A stretch of 64,000 nt of DNA from positions 68,397,474-68,461,473 of the forward strand of contig OX411543.1 of NCBI GenBank assembly GCA_948146395.1, written 5' to 3'. Positions 37,549 through 50,750 of this stretch are shown piece by piece; the stretch's first letter is position 1, and the number at the start of each line of letters is the position of its first letter. The notes under the pieces are model-generated. The model worked only from the letters and a program-made list of their open reading frames with translations. It had not been told where the DNA came from and did no database searches. The position numbers were made by a program, and so were the translations under genes. Origin of the DNA: Fragum whitleyi. Taxonomy: Eukaryota; Mollusca; Bivalvia; Cardiida; Cardiidae.

Positions 37549-38998
37549 GCTTTAGTCAAATTTACGACAATTATCGTAGTAAGTCGTATTCCATTTTACC
37601 GTAGGCTAGCTATGTCACTAATATAATTATCTAAGTTGAGGTAAGACAAAGTACATTAAACAAAGACACTTTCGAGCAGTTTCCGTAGAAAGAAATACGT
37701 GCGAGTAGGAAAAACTACGAAGAACTGCGTAAAAATAAGAAGTTTAATTAGATTAATTATTATTTTTAATTAATGGAAAATCGCAAATTGTTTGTTTCCC
37801 AAGCCCTGATATCTCTTGTTTGTCATTCTTTATATTAGAATCACGAACTATAAATATATCATATGGTTTAAAACCTAGAATTTCTATCAGCAACCTTCGG
37901 GTATTATAATTAATATGTTGTAAAAACACGCGAGTTTCAAACCATTGATGTCACGTGCACTTCGTGATTACATTTTATCAATTTCACCGATTCTATTCGT
38001 ACTCTGAACGTAGTCCAACCCTACTGTTTCCATGCTTGGTCGTAGCATTAACTTGGACAGATGTTTATCAAACGGTTTGTACGGTAAACTAACTTAAAGG
38101 TAAACGATACGTTCTGATTCGGCCAGAGTACGATTCAACAAGATCAACTACGTTGAACTACATTCAAACTATGACAGAACGTCCTTTTTCACCGTAGGGA
38201 TTTTGAACTTGTCCTAGGTTTGTGCGACCACTACAGTAGGATTATACGGTCGAAGAACGTTCAGTCCACGGGTGACTAGGTTAAACTACGAAGTCTACGG
38301 TAGGGTACGTTATAGTACGACATTCTTTCACTACGTCGAGACTAAGTTTACAACGTGAAATGTGACAACGTACTTTTTCAACAATCTCGCAGTTATATCG
38401 CGGCGGCCGGAGGACATAGCAATGGATTCCTGGTATTTCTTCTACATGTACTACCATTAACCCTTTCCTAGCCTCCGACTGCTATCTCACATAGGTTCAC
38501 GATTATCTACCCATTGGTGAGAGACAAACGTCCGACAGGATATTTTCCATCACCGGGGATCGAACCCAAGACTTCCAGATCGGAAGTCTTCTGCCTAATC
38601 ACAGTGGATAAAAACCAAATAAACGTACTGCAAGAGTAGTGAATCGCTAGTTCAACCTTGATTTACCGAAGTATCGGGGACAAAATGTTAAGATATCATA
38701 GCGTGCTACTAAGATTAATTTACGGATAAGCAGGGATCAACTTCTGTGACAGTACGACCAAATTAGGGAAATAAAAAAACCTTACTATACAATGAATAGA
38801 CTTTTGAACATTTTTTAAAATATCCAAGACACTACGGTCAAACTTACACTACGGTTTGCACTACGTTACTCACTACGCGTAAGCATGGCTTACTTCGACT
38901 TAATGCGTAGTATACGCTCAACTACTTGAATTTTACGGCTGACTACGTTGATGCATAACTACGTCTAACCACGTTAATTAACGTAAATGTGACAAAGC
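37549..38998. mobile_element. TIR element family N with CTACG subterminal repeats
   Basis: Left end GCTTTAGTCAAATTTACG; right end is the complement of GCTTTGTCACATTTACG. Dense CGTAG near the left end (37575-37740) is mirrored by many CTACG near the right (38090-38960). A SINE (38373-38609) is nested. No transposase. Superfamily unknown; many short subterminal repeats are typical of transposase-binding regions. Confidence 0.65.
38373..38609 (-). mobile_element. SINE with tRNA-like head, copy 2
   Basis: Same structure as 35641-35892: B box GGGTTCGATCCCC, anticodon-arm-like GACTTCCGATCTGGAAGTC, body CGTGAACCTATGTGAGATAG, tail CAACAATC on the plus strand. Inserted within element N. Confidence 0.85.
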
Positions 38999-39210
38999 CT
39001 TACCGTGTAAAACCCTATTCGACATTGTACTCTGGTTGACCTTTATTGGAGCTGATCCCTTTTCTCATATCATATTTTATTTTTTTCATCTTTTTTGTGG
39101 TTCAAATTTAATCACTTATGTTGGAAGCAAACCTACCGGTTTTTTGTTCATGTTCCACTCACAAGGTTGTACAGCCACGGAAGATTATAAGAGGAAATTG
39201 TGAGTGTTAA
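38999..39210. other. intron sequence, nothing recognised
   Basis: Short spacer between the TIR element and the family F repeat. Confidence 0.4.
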
Positions 39211-39516
39211 ACAAGAGCACTGCCTACGGGTGCCTACGCTCGGCTGTCGAGTGCTGTTTTGTGGGGAAAAATCTAAGTCGAAAAAGGGGCATAATTTGCA
39301 CAAAATGCATCTAAAGTTATCCCCCTTGATAGTATAGGTTGCTCTTTTGATGGTGAACATGTGTGCCAAGTTTCAAGTGAATGCCTTCAGTAGAACCAGA
39401 GATATAACAAAATGTCAAAGTTTTCGCACGACGACGACGACGACAACGACGACGACAACGACACGGAGGCTAAAGCAATACCTCGGGTTTTCTCCGAAAA
39501 CAGACGAGCTAAAAAT
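39211..39516 (+). repeat. family F repeat with (GAC)n core
   Basis: Starts ACAAGAGCACTGCCTACGGG then TGC, has GGGCATAATTTGC and CAAGTTTCAAGTGAATGCCT, a GACGACGACGAC/AAC run at 39427-39463, and ends TCTCCGAAAACAGACGAGCT then AAAA. The 3' end is also present inside both GGGCC-TIR transposons (6165, 8745). Confidence 0.75.
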
Positions 39517-40177
39517 AAGTGTTGTAACTACACATACAGTCAAATAAACGGCGTAGATCACATTTGTAATTACTCGGCAACTGGTTTTGCAGTTTTGTTT
39601 TCAAAATCAATTCAAGAGTTGCTCTCAGTTTGTTAAGGAAATTAAACAAAAAGAGGCCCAAGAGGGAGGGCATGTATCCTTCCACTGGCTTTAACATCTC
39701 GTTTTTTTTTTTTTGTTTGTTTTTTTAAAAAAAAACTTACTTTGACTGAAACAACACTTCTCTTTAGATCAATTTTATAACGGTTTACTGGGTCCTGCCC
39801 ACAATGCGCCATAATGCTCAACCACCATTAACCTGCATTCTCTTCACCCGTCTCATTACAAACATGAAGGTTATTGCAATAAGTTGACCACATCATTAGT
39901 AGAACAATATAAGTAAAGGGTCATTTAAGGAACATTTATACCAAGATTCATTTAGATAAGTCCAATCAATTCTGAGGAGAAGATTATTTGAGATTTTAAA
40001 GCGTAATTTGCCCAACCAGGTTACATCCACATTTATGAGCCCATCAAAAATTTAAGTAGAAGTGAACCTAACGCATGTTCATGCCTAGTTTAATTAAAAT
40101 TTACCTAAAGAGAGGGGGAGAGGAATATTTAAGATTCAAATTTGAAACAAGAGAGTATATGCTCAGCTACGTGAATT
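39517..40177. other. intron sequence with poly-T/A tract
   Basis: A T-rich run followed by an A run at 39700-39736. A family A-like phrase (AGGGTCATTTAAGGAACATT) near 39916. No gene. Confidence 0.45.
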
Positions 40178-41545
40178 TTGCGGCAACTTTTAAGTTGTAT
40201 TGAACTCAGCCCAGTGCTTCAGGAGGAGATGTCGTTCAAACATTTTGGGCTCAAAATTAGTTCAGCCCTGCCATTCCTATATTTATTGGCCGATCCAAAT
40301 TTTGCGAACATTTTTTTTAAAATGGTCACACAAGGAATATTCTTGTATAATTTCATTGAAATCGGCCTAATGGTTAAGGAGGAACAACATGTTCAAAGAT
40401 TTTGGGCTCAAAATAAGCCCCGCCCGGCCACGCCCATATTTATAAACCAAGCAAAATTTCGCGAAGAACTTTTAAAAAGAGTCACAAAAGCAACATTCTG
40501 GTAAGATTTCACGGAAATTGGCCTAGTGGTTCAGGAGATGTCGTTCAAAGATGTCGAGCCACATAAGCCCAGCCCTGCAAAGACCATATTTGGGGTTAAT
40601 CAAAATTTCTTGAACAAAGTAAGTATTGCGTCACTCAAGGAACATCCATGCCAAGTTTCAATGAAATTTGCCCAAAGGTTTGGGAGGAGAAGATTTTTTA
40701 CAGATTTCAAATTGAAAACAAGAGGACCCTGAGGGCCCTAAATCGCTCACCTGATATTTCAAGTAATTTTCATTAAGACTCCTTTTCCTGTGATATGGCG
40801 TGAATCCTTCACATTTTCAACAGAGTTCATTCTTGTGACCTTGCAAACATTTTGACCAAGTTTCATGAAGATTGGACCATATTTGCGGCGTCTGGAGCTC
40901 TTACAAGAAAATTGTCATTAAGGCCCCTTTTCCCGTGATATGGCATGGACCCTTCCCATATCCTCATGACCTAACAAACATTCTGACCAAGTGTCATGAT
41001 GATTGGACCATATTTGTGGCTTCTAAAGTGTTAAGAAGAAGAATGTCATTAAGGCCCCTTTTTCCCGTGATATGGCAAAAGTCTTTCCATTTTCAATAGA
41101 ATACATCCTCATGACCTAAAATAAACATTGTGACAAAGTTTCATGAAGATTGGACCATATTTATGGCTTCTAGCATGTAAACAAGTAAACAAGAAATTTG
41201 TCATTAAGGCCCCTTTTCCCATGAAATGGCACGGATCCTTCCCATTTTCAATAGAGTTCATCCTCATGACCTAACGAACATTCTGACAAAGTTTCATGAA
41301 GATTGGACCATATTTGATTGATGCTCGGCCCAACCACGCCCAAATTTGGGGTCAATTAAAATTTCTTGAACACTTTTAGAAGAGGGTCACCCAAGGATCA
41401 ATTCGAACAAGTTTCGTTAAAATCCGCCCATTTGTTTGGGAGGATAAGATGTTGAAAGGAAAAGTTTACGCAAGGAGGCACGGAAGGACGCACGACGGAC
41501 ACTCCGCTATGACAATAACTCGCTGGCCGTAGGCCACTGGAGTTT
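40178..41545. repeat. composite monomer array (families A, D-type and A)
   Basis: Three to four family A units (GATGTCGTTCAAA, AAAAT.GTCACA.AAGG) run to 40715. Then comes an inverted terminus ACAAGAGGACCCTGAGGGCC and about four ~140 bp units with TTAAGGCCCCTTTTCCC and AAGATTGGACCATATT to 41325. Then a last family A-like unit with GGACGCACGACGGACAC and a tail CTCGCTGGCCGTAGGCCACT then GGAG. ORFs in this stretch are repeat artefacts. Confidence 0.75.
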
Positions 41546-43690
41546 AAAACTTAAGAGATAGAAATTTGCTTTAATTGTGCAGCATAGAAGACTGACAAAT
41601 AGCTTACGATGATATGAAAATTGCATAACTGACATTAGGGGTATCATACTTTCAAATAGGCACTAGAGTTACTCTTTGAAGTAGAAACCTACAGGTATTG
41701 TACATGAAAGTTATTCATAATGCAACGAAACCACCACATTGCATTATTATCGATATGTAAATATACTCAGATAAAAAAAAATAATATAGTCAGTATTTTT
41801 GTTTGTCATCAGCGTAGACCAAATTTACTTTTTCCTTGATTTTTTTTACATTGACTTTCGAATCAATCCCTTAATCGTTTGTGTAAATAATACCTGGCTC
41901 CTGTAAAGACTGCACCAAAGAGAAAAAGGCTCAAACTGATATGATACTTTTCAACAAGAATGTTTTATATATAAAGCTTGTTTTACCACTTGGTAATAAA
42001 CTAAATCGAAATTTGCCTTAGCATGCACGAGAAATCACTTAGACTGGCTCAAAAATAATTGAGTATTCATAACAGATGTAAATTCCAATGCGTCTTTCAT
42101 AAAGTTTAAGATTTATTGGTATCATGTAAGCTATTGCTAATAGCTACGTGTAGGAAGTAGAGACTATTCCCAGCTACATGTATACCACAAACACTGAACG
42201 TTGTTGAATTATGGGTAGTCATTACGTCATCATGACGTTGATTCAACAACATCGAGAGAGGACTCGTATGTTGAAAGTCTTCTTTAATCCAAGTATGTTG
42301 AATCGTGCATTAGGTTATATGCTCTTTATTCTGCGGGTGCCTTTTCAAGCATTGGCTCAACCTGAATCTGCTTTTTACAGTTAAAATGTCTTGATACTAT
42401 GCATGAAGGTATTATAAATAGTTTTCATTTTCGACATAATGATCCGGATGGAGATTGACCCTTTATGTACCTTTTTTCTGCATTAAAGCGAAAAACAAAG
42501 AAAGCGCGGATACTTTCAGAAAATCGGTATGATCGTCTGAAAAAACAGTAAATAACGTTCTTTTTGTTCACTTACTACCTTAGGAACATCTGTAAAATCG
42601 GTAAAGAAATTTGGGAACTGGAGGAAAAACTGACTTATATTTTTACCCTGAGAACTATCAATTTTACACGATTGTGAAAACTCTGAACACTTCATCATTC
42701 GTTCGATAATGAACAATCGTTGGTATAGCGCGGTTTTATTGACCCGCATCTTACCCATGCTATTTAGATGAATAAAACTCTGATTATTCCAACTCGGCTT
42801 TGCACGTGCTTTCATAGAAGTGAATAACAAATGGTATTGAATGTAATATATATTTTGCTAATCGATGAAATATGTCGGTAATTATCATTTTAGCATTTTC
42901 CCACAGTGGTCAAATTCGGGTTAAACCAAGGTGTACGACTAAAAATTATTTGTTGATGAAGATTTAGAATAAATCGCAAAGTCCTAATTGCCTAACTTTT
43001 TTCATCTGAGTATAAGTTATCATATGCTGAAGCAACGATTTTACTTTCTTCAATTTAAAATTAGAAAAAAAATTCATGCATCTCTACCGTTTGATATTTT
43101 AGAGAGCTTAAAACGATGCTCATGATATAGATAGAAAACAAACTGGTCATCTGAAAAATAACATTTTCCATTTGAAAGATAAAACACAGAATGAAACAAA
43201 ACATATGGTAAGGTGTCTGAAATTCAATTTGATTTTGTAAACTTGTAATCGAAATTTAAAAACTTAAATAATCAAAGTTCTTAAAGTATTTCAAAATGTA
43301 TTTAAGAGGGTTCGCCGTTGTATTTCTTTCTATATTTATTTGTGTATTAACTTCAAACAAACTTTTCAGTGCTATTTTTTCCAGTATTGTTCTGTATTAT
43401 TATTTTATAAATCATTACGAGAATCAGTGCGTTTTTTATCTAAGTATTGTCTTGTCTCAATGGAATCGCAGATACATATAAACATAATTTTCCCCTCTTA
43501 AAACAATATTTTAATCGACAGGAAATAAGAGAAATATATGATTTGTTTGAATATTTTAATTGAAAGACAGAAATACATAAAATAAGTAAATAATGGTAAT
43601 GGGCGAGTAGGGAAATGAATATCATACGTCTTTGCACACTTATCAAAGAAAACTCTTTACTCTTACCTGTAAAATTTATTCGAATAATAA
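41546..43690. other. intron sequence, nothing recognised
   Basis: An imperfect palindrome GTTGTTGAAT...ATTCAACAAC at about 42201-42251 is the only structure noted. Confidence 0.45.
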
Positions 43691-43975
43691 TGAGCTGATG
43701 ATCCATGTCAAATTTCAAGGATTTAGGGGTCCTGGTTTAGAGTTTGATGAAAATTCTGCTTTGGTTGCAATGACAACCAGAATTTACAAACGATTTCATT
43801 GTTTTTAGCTTTTATGGAAGATATGGCAGCCTAGGGAACCTTCCTGGAAATTTACACAGTAGTTTAGAAAGAGGTGTCGTTTCAAGAAATTGATGACGGA
43901 CAACTGACGGCGGACGTTGGGTGGAGAGTGATCACATTAGTTCACATGATCACTTTTTGCTCAGGCGCGCTTAAA
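43691..43975 (+). repeat. terminus of a monomer element
   Basis: GACGGCGGACGTTGGGTGGA, GTGATCACATTAGTTCACAT and TTTTTGCTCAGGCGCGCTTA correspond to the hairpin end at 310-366 in the same orientation; the pairing is degenerate. Confidence 0.55.
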
Positions 43976-44109
43976 AAAATTAATAATTTCTATAATTATA
44001 GAAAATTAACATCAATATTACTAATAAAGATTATAATAATATCTTAACACATTTTAAGCAATAACAATGTATTTAAATTGGAAATAGTAATTGGACAACT
44101 TCAAATCCG

Positions 44110-44445
44110 AATAGTTCCCCCATAACCAACGTAACTTTAACTTCTTATAGTCTAGGAGGCAAAAATTGAAAATTTCGATCCGTTCAACATACCTGCCAGA
44201 AAAGGTTTGACTGTAAAAATGGAAAGATCCATCATACAACAACACATTTAGGCACGTTGTAATGTCAAATTGTGGTAGCAGTTTTGTGTTAGACGGCTAT
44301 GTTTGAACCAACCCTCCTCGAAAATATTCACAAGCCGTAATACCTCATTGCAAATAATTTTCCAAATATCATTACCAAAACGACTAATTGTAGCGTTTTC
44401 TGTCTTATTTATTTGAGATAGGGTGTGAATGAGTTGATAATTCAA
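44110..44445 (-). repeat. dispersed repeat, family L copy 2
   Basis: Reverse complement of 420-650, more complete. Two minus-strand frames (44248-44445 and 44054-44245) meet at a stop near 44247. No domain recognised. Confidence 0.7.
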
Positions 44446-46214
44446 CCAATAAACAAATAAATTCGTTTAATTTGTTATTTGTCAGCAAAAAAATACCCCA
44501 TCCACCAAATTAACATGGACCTACAGAGACTTCTTATAAGTCTAATTTTTAATTCTGTGCAACCTTCAAGTTGCATTTTTTTGCTCTAACCATAGTATGC
44601 AGTTATTACTGGCTGTCATATTTAGCTTTTGGAGATACTAATCCACTAGAACAACAACAACAATAACAACATAACCTGGCGTTATCGGATATGGTCTTAG
44701 GATTACTACTCAATTGCAACACATGCTGACACACTTTCATTCAATATAAACTGTGCCTAATTAAAATAGAAAATTGAATTTCCCATTGAAGTTTATTTAA
44801 ATACATGTACAGATGAAAATTAAATATTGATACCTGTGCGTAGAGTTTGAGGGCGGACACCCAACTACCCCCCACCAAAAAAAGCACTTGTTTCTACACG
44901 GCCTTAATCGTAAAGCCTAGAACTTTCATATTTGACAATGTAATACATGTAATACCGAATTGTTATAGTTGGCTCATACCATAATCTATATCTTAAGTCA
45001 CTGTTCCAAAATACCACATAAAACAACTTTTTTCACTGTGAGTGCATTCTATATAATAAAAAATAAAAAAAAGTCGTTAAATGCGGTTTAGCGACCATTA
45101 ATGGTGGGCTGTTAGCGTGTTTTTTTTTTTTTTTTTTTTTTTTTGATAATTCAAATAAAAGAAATTGGGCATAGGATTGAGTGAATTGAATTAAGAACAT
45201 GAGTTTGTATGCGAAAAAAAAGAGAGAGCTTCTTTAGTTGCGTGATCGTAGATTCAGTATGTATGAACGTCAAAATATATTTTATCAATAGTAATTTAAT
45301 GATAAACAAATAAATCAAACAGATAAAATCAAGGGTTTCTGCAAGTATGAGTTTGTGTGAAGTTTTGAGTGGATGAATTTTGATGGTTTGAGTGCGCGTG
45401 ACTAATTTGGTTGTAATTAAAGATTGCTAAAGGAATTTTGTATCATGTATTATTTAATAATGAGTATTTGTAAGTCTCTTTGGGATAAATTGTAAGCATA
45501 TGAAATGTTAAGAATGTTCTCATTAAAAAACACCCAGCAATTAAATCGTACATGTAGGACTGGCTTATGGTTCTCAGTTTAGATACTTGGTTTTACATCT
45601 CAAATTGTAAAATAGAAATAGTTACTATGCTGTGTTCATCGTACTTTTCTAGGAAATAGAGAAGGGAGTTTTTAGAAACTTATGTCTAAAAGCAATTGGC
45701 CTAGAGCCTTTAGATGTGGATCGCAGAATGATCATGTGTTCCTTACAAAGATATTTGAAATGATCTGCGTTGCTTTAGAGAACTCCAAAAGTTATATACA
45801 TCTTTTTGTTTAAAAAGAAATGAACAAAAAAGAAAAACAAAAAATCTTTGAAACTGTTTCTCAAACAACTTTCAATGTCGGCAAGCAGCTGTGTCTTGTG
45901 GGTCTATACAATTCTGTTTTGTTCCCAAATCGAATTTAGCCGTGTACCGTGAGATCCTTTACTTAGATAAGATATATACTGTAGCTTGAGTGGTTTCAAA
46001 TCAAAGTTTTGCTAATTTTCGACTCGGATGACTGTTTCTATACTTAACATTTCCACTCTACGCACTAGCGAACCAGAAACATGTTTGACGGGACAACACA
46101 ATGTTTAATTCTGCGGACTAGCCATTATTAATTTGCTTTATTGCATAGCACGAGATTCGCGTAATTGACGGTCAACGTCGGTATCTTTATTGGTGAAATT
46201 ACCGAGATCTGCGT
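44446..46214. other. intron sequence with poly-T tract
   Basis: A T run of about 26 at 45119-45144 and an (ACA)n stretch near 44650. No coding or transposon signal. Confidence 0.5.
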
Positions 46215-46436
46215 GGCTAACGTTGGTTGGGACTCCAAGGTTCAGTGGTTAAGAAGGTAGCATTGGGATCAGAAGGTCCCGGGATCCAACCCCGACTAGA
46301 CCACGAGAATTTTCTGGGAAAATCTATCTCCACTCAGGTATACAAGTTGGAACAGTTAAGAGCCAAAGACCAATGTACTGTCGCTGCAAATGGCGCCAAG
46401 AATTTACAGGCGGTACTGTGTAACTAAATGATTGAA
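46215..46436 (+). mobile_element. second SINE type with tRNA-like head
   Basis: A-box-like GGTTCAGTGGTTAAGAAGG and B-box-like GGGATCCAACCCC in tRNA spacing, followed by a ~160 bp body (ACCACGAGAATTTTCTGG, AGCCAAAGACCAATGTACTG). A 66-codon frame through it is incidental. Distinct from the SINE at 35641. Confidence 0.65.
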
Positions 46437-47600
46437 GGTTTAATGTAAAGTCGCTGCGCGAACAAACGTTTGAAAACAAACTATAGATTAAACTTTGTAG
46501 CCTTTTTTATTGCCTACTCAAACCGATGTCCGAAAAACGGATGAAGTTCGAAACAAAGTGGTTATACCTTAATCTGATTGTGTTAATGGTTATTTTATTG
46601 AAATGGACGGTAATGCCTATTGTCAATAAATAGCTATAACGTGAGCAAATTTATTCAAATAGTCGTTCCCAAGAAACCAATCGAAAAAGATTTTGTCTAA
46701 TTACGGTTGGCGACAAACCGTGAACGTCTCCCTGTAACTCATAACGCACAAATTCCAGCCTGAAAATGTAAATATCAAGGAATTACTTACCAGCGTCACA
46801 CAGATTTTATTTGAAGCATGTAAATACTATATTGCATAAATGAAGGAAATATTAAATCTTTACTTTGATTCGATACATACAGTAAAATAATTAAATAATT
46901 TCAGGCTTCCTATTTATACAACTTTTCCATTTATAATGTTTTAAGCGAAGCTTTCTCTTTTTTTGTTGCTTTACATTCAGATTTAGTTAATACCGAATCC
47001 TGTCACAGTATTTTAGACGCATTGAACAGGAAAAAAAACCCCGCAAAATCGAAGGGCATTATCAGGATAAAAATCAAAATGATAATCTAAAAATTTCTTG
47101 TCCGAAATATACACTGCGAACCGCAACGTCTCTGCGTCTGCCTTTTGTAAATCAAGGGATTAGAAAGATCTATGTTTTACCCAGCTAGTGCTCTCTTTGA
47201 AAATTAAATTAGTAAAAGTATGCGTTAACTAATGGCGAAAAGAATAAACGTTTTATTCAAAGAGTTAGTTACTTTTGGGATCCCTTTTTCTTGACATGTC
47301 GTGTGTTTTTTAAAGGTATCTTTTTGCCCGACATGTCATGTACAACTGATCAGTAAAAAAGAAGAAGAAGAAATAAGGATGTAATGATTTACAAAAGTAA
47401 ATAAATAGATAAATAAGTATGTGAGAGTGTGAGTTCCTAAAGCAAACGTTCATAATAATGTTGAACTACATCTTATTTGTGCTCTATCAACTGAAATAAT
47501 TTAAATAAATCCCTTTTTCTAAAAATAATTTCGACCCAACGATCCATATGATTATTGCATAGATCTGTGGGAGCCTTTCCGCAAGCATTCCACACTATTC
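46437..47600. other. intron sequence, nothing recognised
   Basis: ACATGTCGTGTGTTTTT / ACATGTCATGTAC (47294-47345) is a minor local repeat. No gene. Confidence 0.45.
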
Positions 47601-48420
47601 GTCAAAACTTGATTATTATTTAATAATATAAATGATTGAGGCCAGAATCAGAGTAATATTGCATCCGTTTTATACGTTTACTTCTGAAATTTGAATCGCT
47701 TGCCAATTTCAGTTCTCTGCGTACACCATACATACTTATGATCAATTCTTATATAAACGACCCTAACAGTATAGCAACGCATTATCGAATAAAATTTCTG
47801 AAATCACTTTGACCTAACACAATGTTATATGTCGTACAAAATAATAGTCGAATAGAGGAATTTTCGCTTTTTGAGATAAGGTCTTTTTCATAACTTCTTA
47901 GAGCTTAAGATTCAGATCGCAACCGAAATTATGTTCAAAAGAAAGTCTTTTATCTAAAATATAATGAAAATGTTTCTGATTGCTATCATAGATAAGAAGG
48001 GGGTAAACAAATCGCCGAAAAATATCTTCCAGCTCATGTAATAATAGTATGACTAAATAGCCTATAGATACTTCTCTGCGTACACTTTACCACCATAATT
48101 TTATATTACATAAGCTTTGGACAATACTTAAGGTTCTAGAAGTGAATAAGTAGAATAGAGTAACGATTATGGAGTACAACAGTAAAATACATTATTAAAT
48201 AAATATCTCCAAATACACGAATCATTGAGTATTAAAAGACCTATTTATAATTTGAGATTTTATCAGCATTTCTCTGCGTACACTACACAAATGCTTAATT
48301 GTATATATTTCGAAAAGATAACAGAGCCTGACAAGTTACCAATTAGTTTTAAATGCGATTATTAGGTAAATACGTTAATGCACTTTTTTCAGAAAGTAAC
48401 AAAAAGTCACATAGTCGTTA
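47601..48420 (+). repeat. degenerate long tandem repeat with TCTCTGCGTACAC
   Basis: The 13-mer TCTCTGCGTACAC occurs at 47714, 48073 and 48271, each followed within ~40 bp by AT-rich similar sequence. The spacing (357 and 199 bp) suggests degenerate units of about 180-200 bp. Confidence 0.45.
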
Positions 48421-48654
48421 TAAGGCGGTGGGTGGGGTAAATTAACAGATGAAAAAAGAGCGTTTGCCGTGATATAAGCGTATTCAGAATTGTGTATATT
48501 ATCGCTTTATCTACAATTCTCAATAACCAATGTTAAGAACTCATAAAAATGGCTCAGAAATTTCTTACATTGTGTTCATAATAAGAACTTGGGTTTGTAG
48601 GTAACTATTTTTCTTTCATTATTTGCGTATAGGGTATGACTAAAAAGGGGTCCG
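48421..48654. other. intron sequence, nothing recognised
   Basis: Short spacer; no feature supported. Confidence 0.4.
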
Positions 48655-48780
48655 TAACAAAAATTGTATACCACAATTTGATATTACAACGTGGCTGGCC
48701 GAGTCCAGGAAGGTCTAAAGATTGCATATCTGCAGTCAGACCTTTTCTGGCAGGTATGTTGAACTAAGTCGAAAAATAAG
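48655..48780 (+). repeat. family L fragment
   Basis: CACAATTTGATATTACAACG and CAGACCTTTTCTGGCAGGTA then TGTTGAAC match 520-620. Confidence 0.65.
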
Positions 48781-48819
48781 CCTCGTACAGAAAATGCCGC
48801 CTAGTCTATTATACCTGGC

Positions 48820-49013
48820 ATATAAAAAAACTGGCGGTGGCACTCATCCTTTCCGACTATTTGCCTTCTAACAATGGGTTGATAATCGTAGACCTATGTG
48901 GGATAGCAGCTAAGGGCTAGGAAAGGATCTATTTATGGTACTGGTGTGAGAAATACATGGACTTCATTACCAGGTGCTTCAGTTGCCGCAATATAACTGA
49001 AAGATTCTTGAAA
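48820..49013 (+). mobile_element. SINE copy 3 (head missing)
   Basis: GGGTTGATAATCGTAGACCT then ATGTGGGATAGCAGC, and the tail GCCGCAATATAACTGAAAGA. Plus-strand orientation. No tRNA-like head. Confidence 0.75.
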
Positions 49014-49205
49014 GCGGCGATAAACCGCTTCCAACATTAACGGTGATTAAATTCCGTCGTTCCGTCATTCCGTCACTTTTAATGGGTGGATAGTACTCAT
49101 GGAGGAAAAGTGCAGTGCACAATAAGAACAACTCTTGCTTGTATAATTTTTCAGTTATTGTCCTTTGAGAATTAGAGTGACCGGCCTTGTAATGGTGCAT
49201 ATTTT
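49014..49205 (+). repeat. family O monomer, diverged single unit
   Basis: GTGCAGTGCACAATAAGAAC then AACTCTTGCTTGT matches the unit in the array at 51111-51552. Confidence 0.6.
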
Positions 49206-50750
49206 TAACCGAGGATAAAAATCAGCATAATTTCGTTAACAGCTTCTTACTACGGCTAACTACAGGACCAAAATCTACAACCGATGACCTTAGATAAGTA
49301 GAGGCAATAGATTTACGATATTATAGCGGTTTAGAATTTGTTTGATATCAAGAATTTGGAAAGAAGGTGTACAGAAGACTTTGTCACATTAAGTTTTATG
49401 AGTAAGGGTTAAATACTTAGTTAAGGCGAGACTACGCCTCTTTTTATATGCCGTGTGGTTTAGATTGGCTGCTTTAATACATTTTCTGGTGGCTAGTAGT
49501 TTTAATTGTACATTATGTAAATCAGGATGCTTGGGTTAAGCGTGCGGTTGGGTGAGTAGATTTTACTAGTTGAGTGTGGTGCATGGGAATTGGGTGCTTG
49601 TAGTGTGTTTTCTTCGTAGGGTTTTGTATAAAAACCCTGCGTTGAAATGACTCGTTGGGTAGACGATTTTTGGCATGGTAGCTGGAAAGTGAAGTTGAGA
49701 TTTGTGTGCGGGATTTAGATTCTTCTTGGGGTAAATACCTTTTAATTTACATTGATTTTATTGTGTTAATGGTTTTAGAAATTTTGTGGCTTAAATGAGC
49801 AGCTTTTGGTCTGGTGAATTATCGCAAACAACGCCGGTAAATGACAAATGGCTGTATAGCTAATTTCTCATTTTCCTGCACTGTTATATCGGAGGACTAT
49901 TACGTTGAATGTTTTGTCAGATTATCATTTAAGCCATGGTTAAATAAGCTATTTTTTTGTAACTATTTTCAAAGAAACAAACATTGTGATAATTTATAAT
50001 TAATCGTCTGCTTAGCAGTTCATATTTTGTAAATGCTAATGTTGTATTGTTCAAATGATATTTGGATAATGTCATATCATAACACAGTTCAGTACTTTGA
50101 ATTGTTGTTTTCAGAAAACTTTGTGGGAAAAGATGCTATCATATTATATTGTCTTGAGATGTTTTTAAAACATGATGTTAAGTAGAGCTGTTAGAGCTCT
50201 TATTAGGTAATTGCTATAATATTTGTTATACTTCCTATAGGTTGCTTGATGTTGATTGATGTTGCTTGATTGTTTGTAACAACCTACAATATATACTGAT
50301 GTCGTATAGACGTGAGTGGTGTGAGGGCTGGAGACCTGACCATGTGAAAGTAAACGTGTAGTCCAGACCAAGAGACTTTGGTAGTATGTCGTGCCGGCGT
50401 CAGCGTTATCGGGAAAGGACGTTTGGGATGTGACGACCGGGGAACAACATAGTGATATATACAACGGCTGGACAATCACATTATCTTGGTGATATAGGCG
50501 CGGTCAGGTGACAGTTTAATCTTAGAAATTCTGTGTTGATGATGTTTTGGAAGAAATTTAATATTTTTCAGTTGCATTAATTTATAAGTCGTGTGAAGTA
50601 ACGTGGACATTTTGGGACATTAGACGTCAACCTAAAACATACAGTGGTAGTGGACTCTCGTAATTCTCTAGGAACTTTATTGATTTTTTTTGTGTTTAAC
50701 TTGTTTACATTTTGATAAATTGGCATTTGGTTATTTGTTTATGTAAATAA
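49206..50750. other. intron sequence, nothing recognised
   Basis: Includes a short direct repeat GTTGCTTGATGTTGATTGAT then GTTGCTTGAT near 50241. No gene. Confidence 0.45.

Noticed and set aside
42201..42251. Inverted repeat GTTGTTGAAT...ATTCAACAAC as a MITE
   Set aside because: Only ~10 bp arms around 30 bp, without target duplication or other copies in the window.
46227..46427. 66-codon protein gene
   Set aside because: The frame lies entirely within a tRNA-headed SINE and has no family motif.
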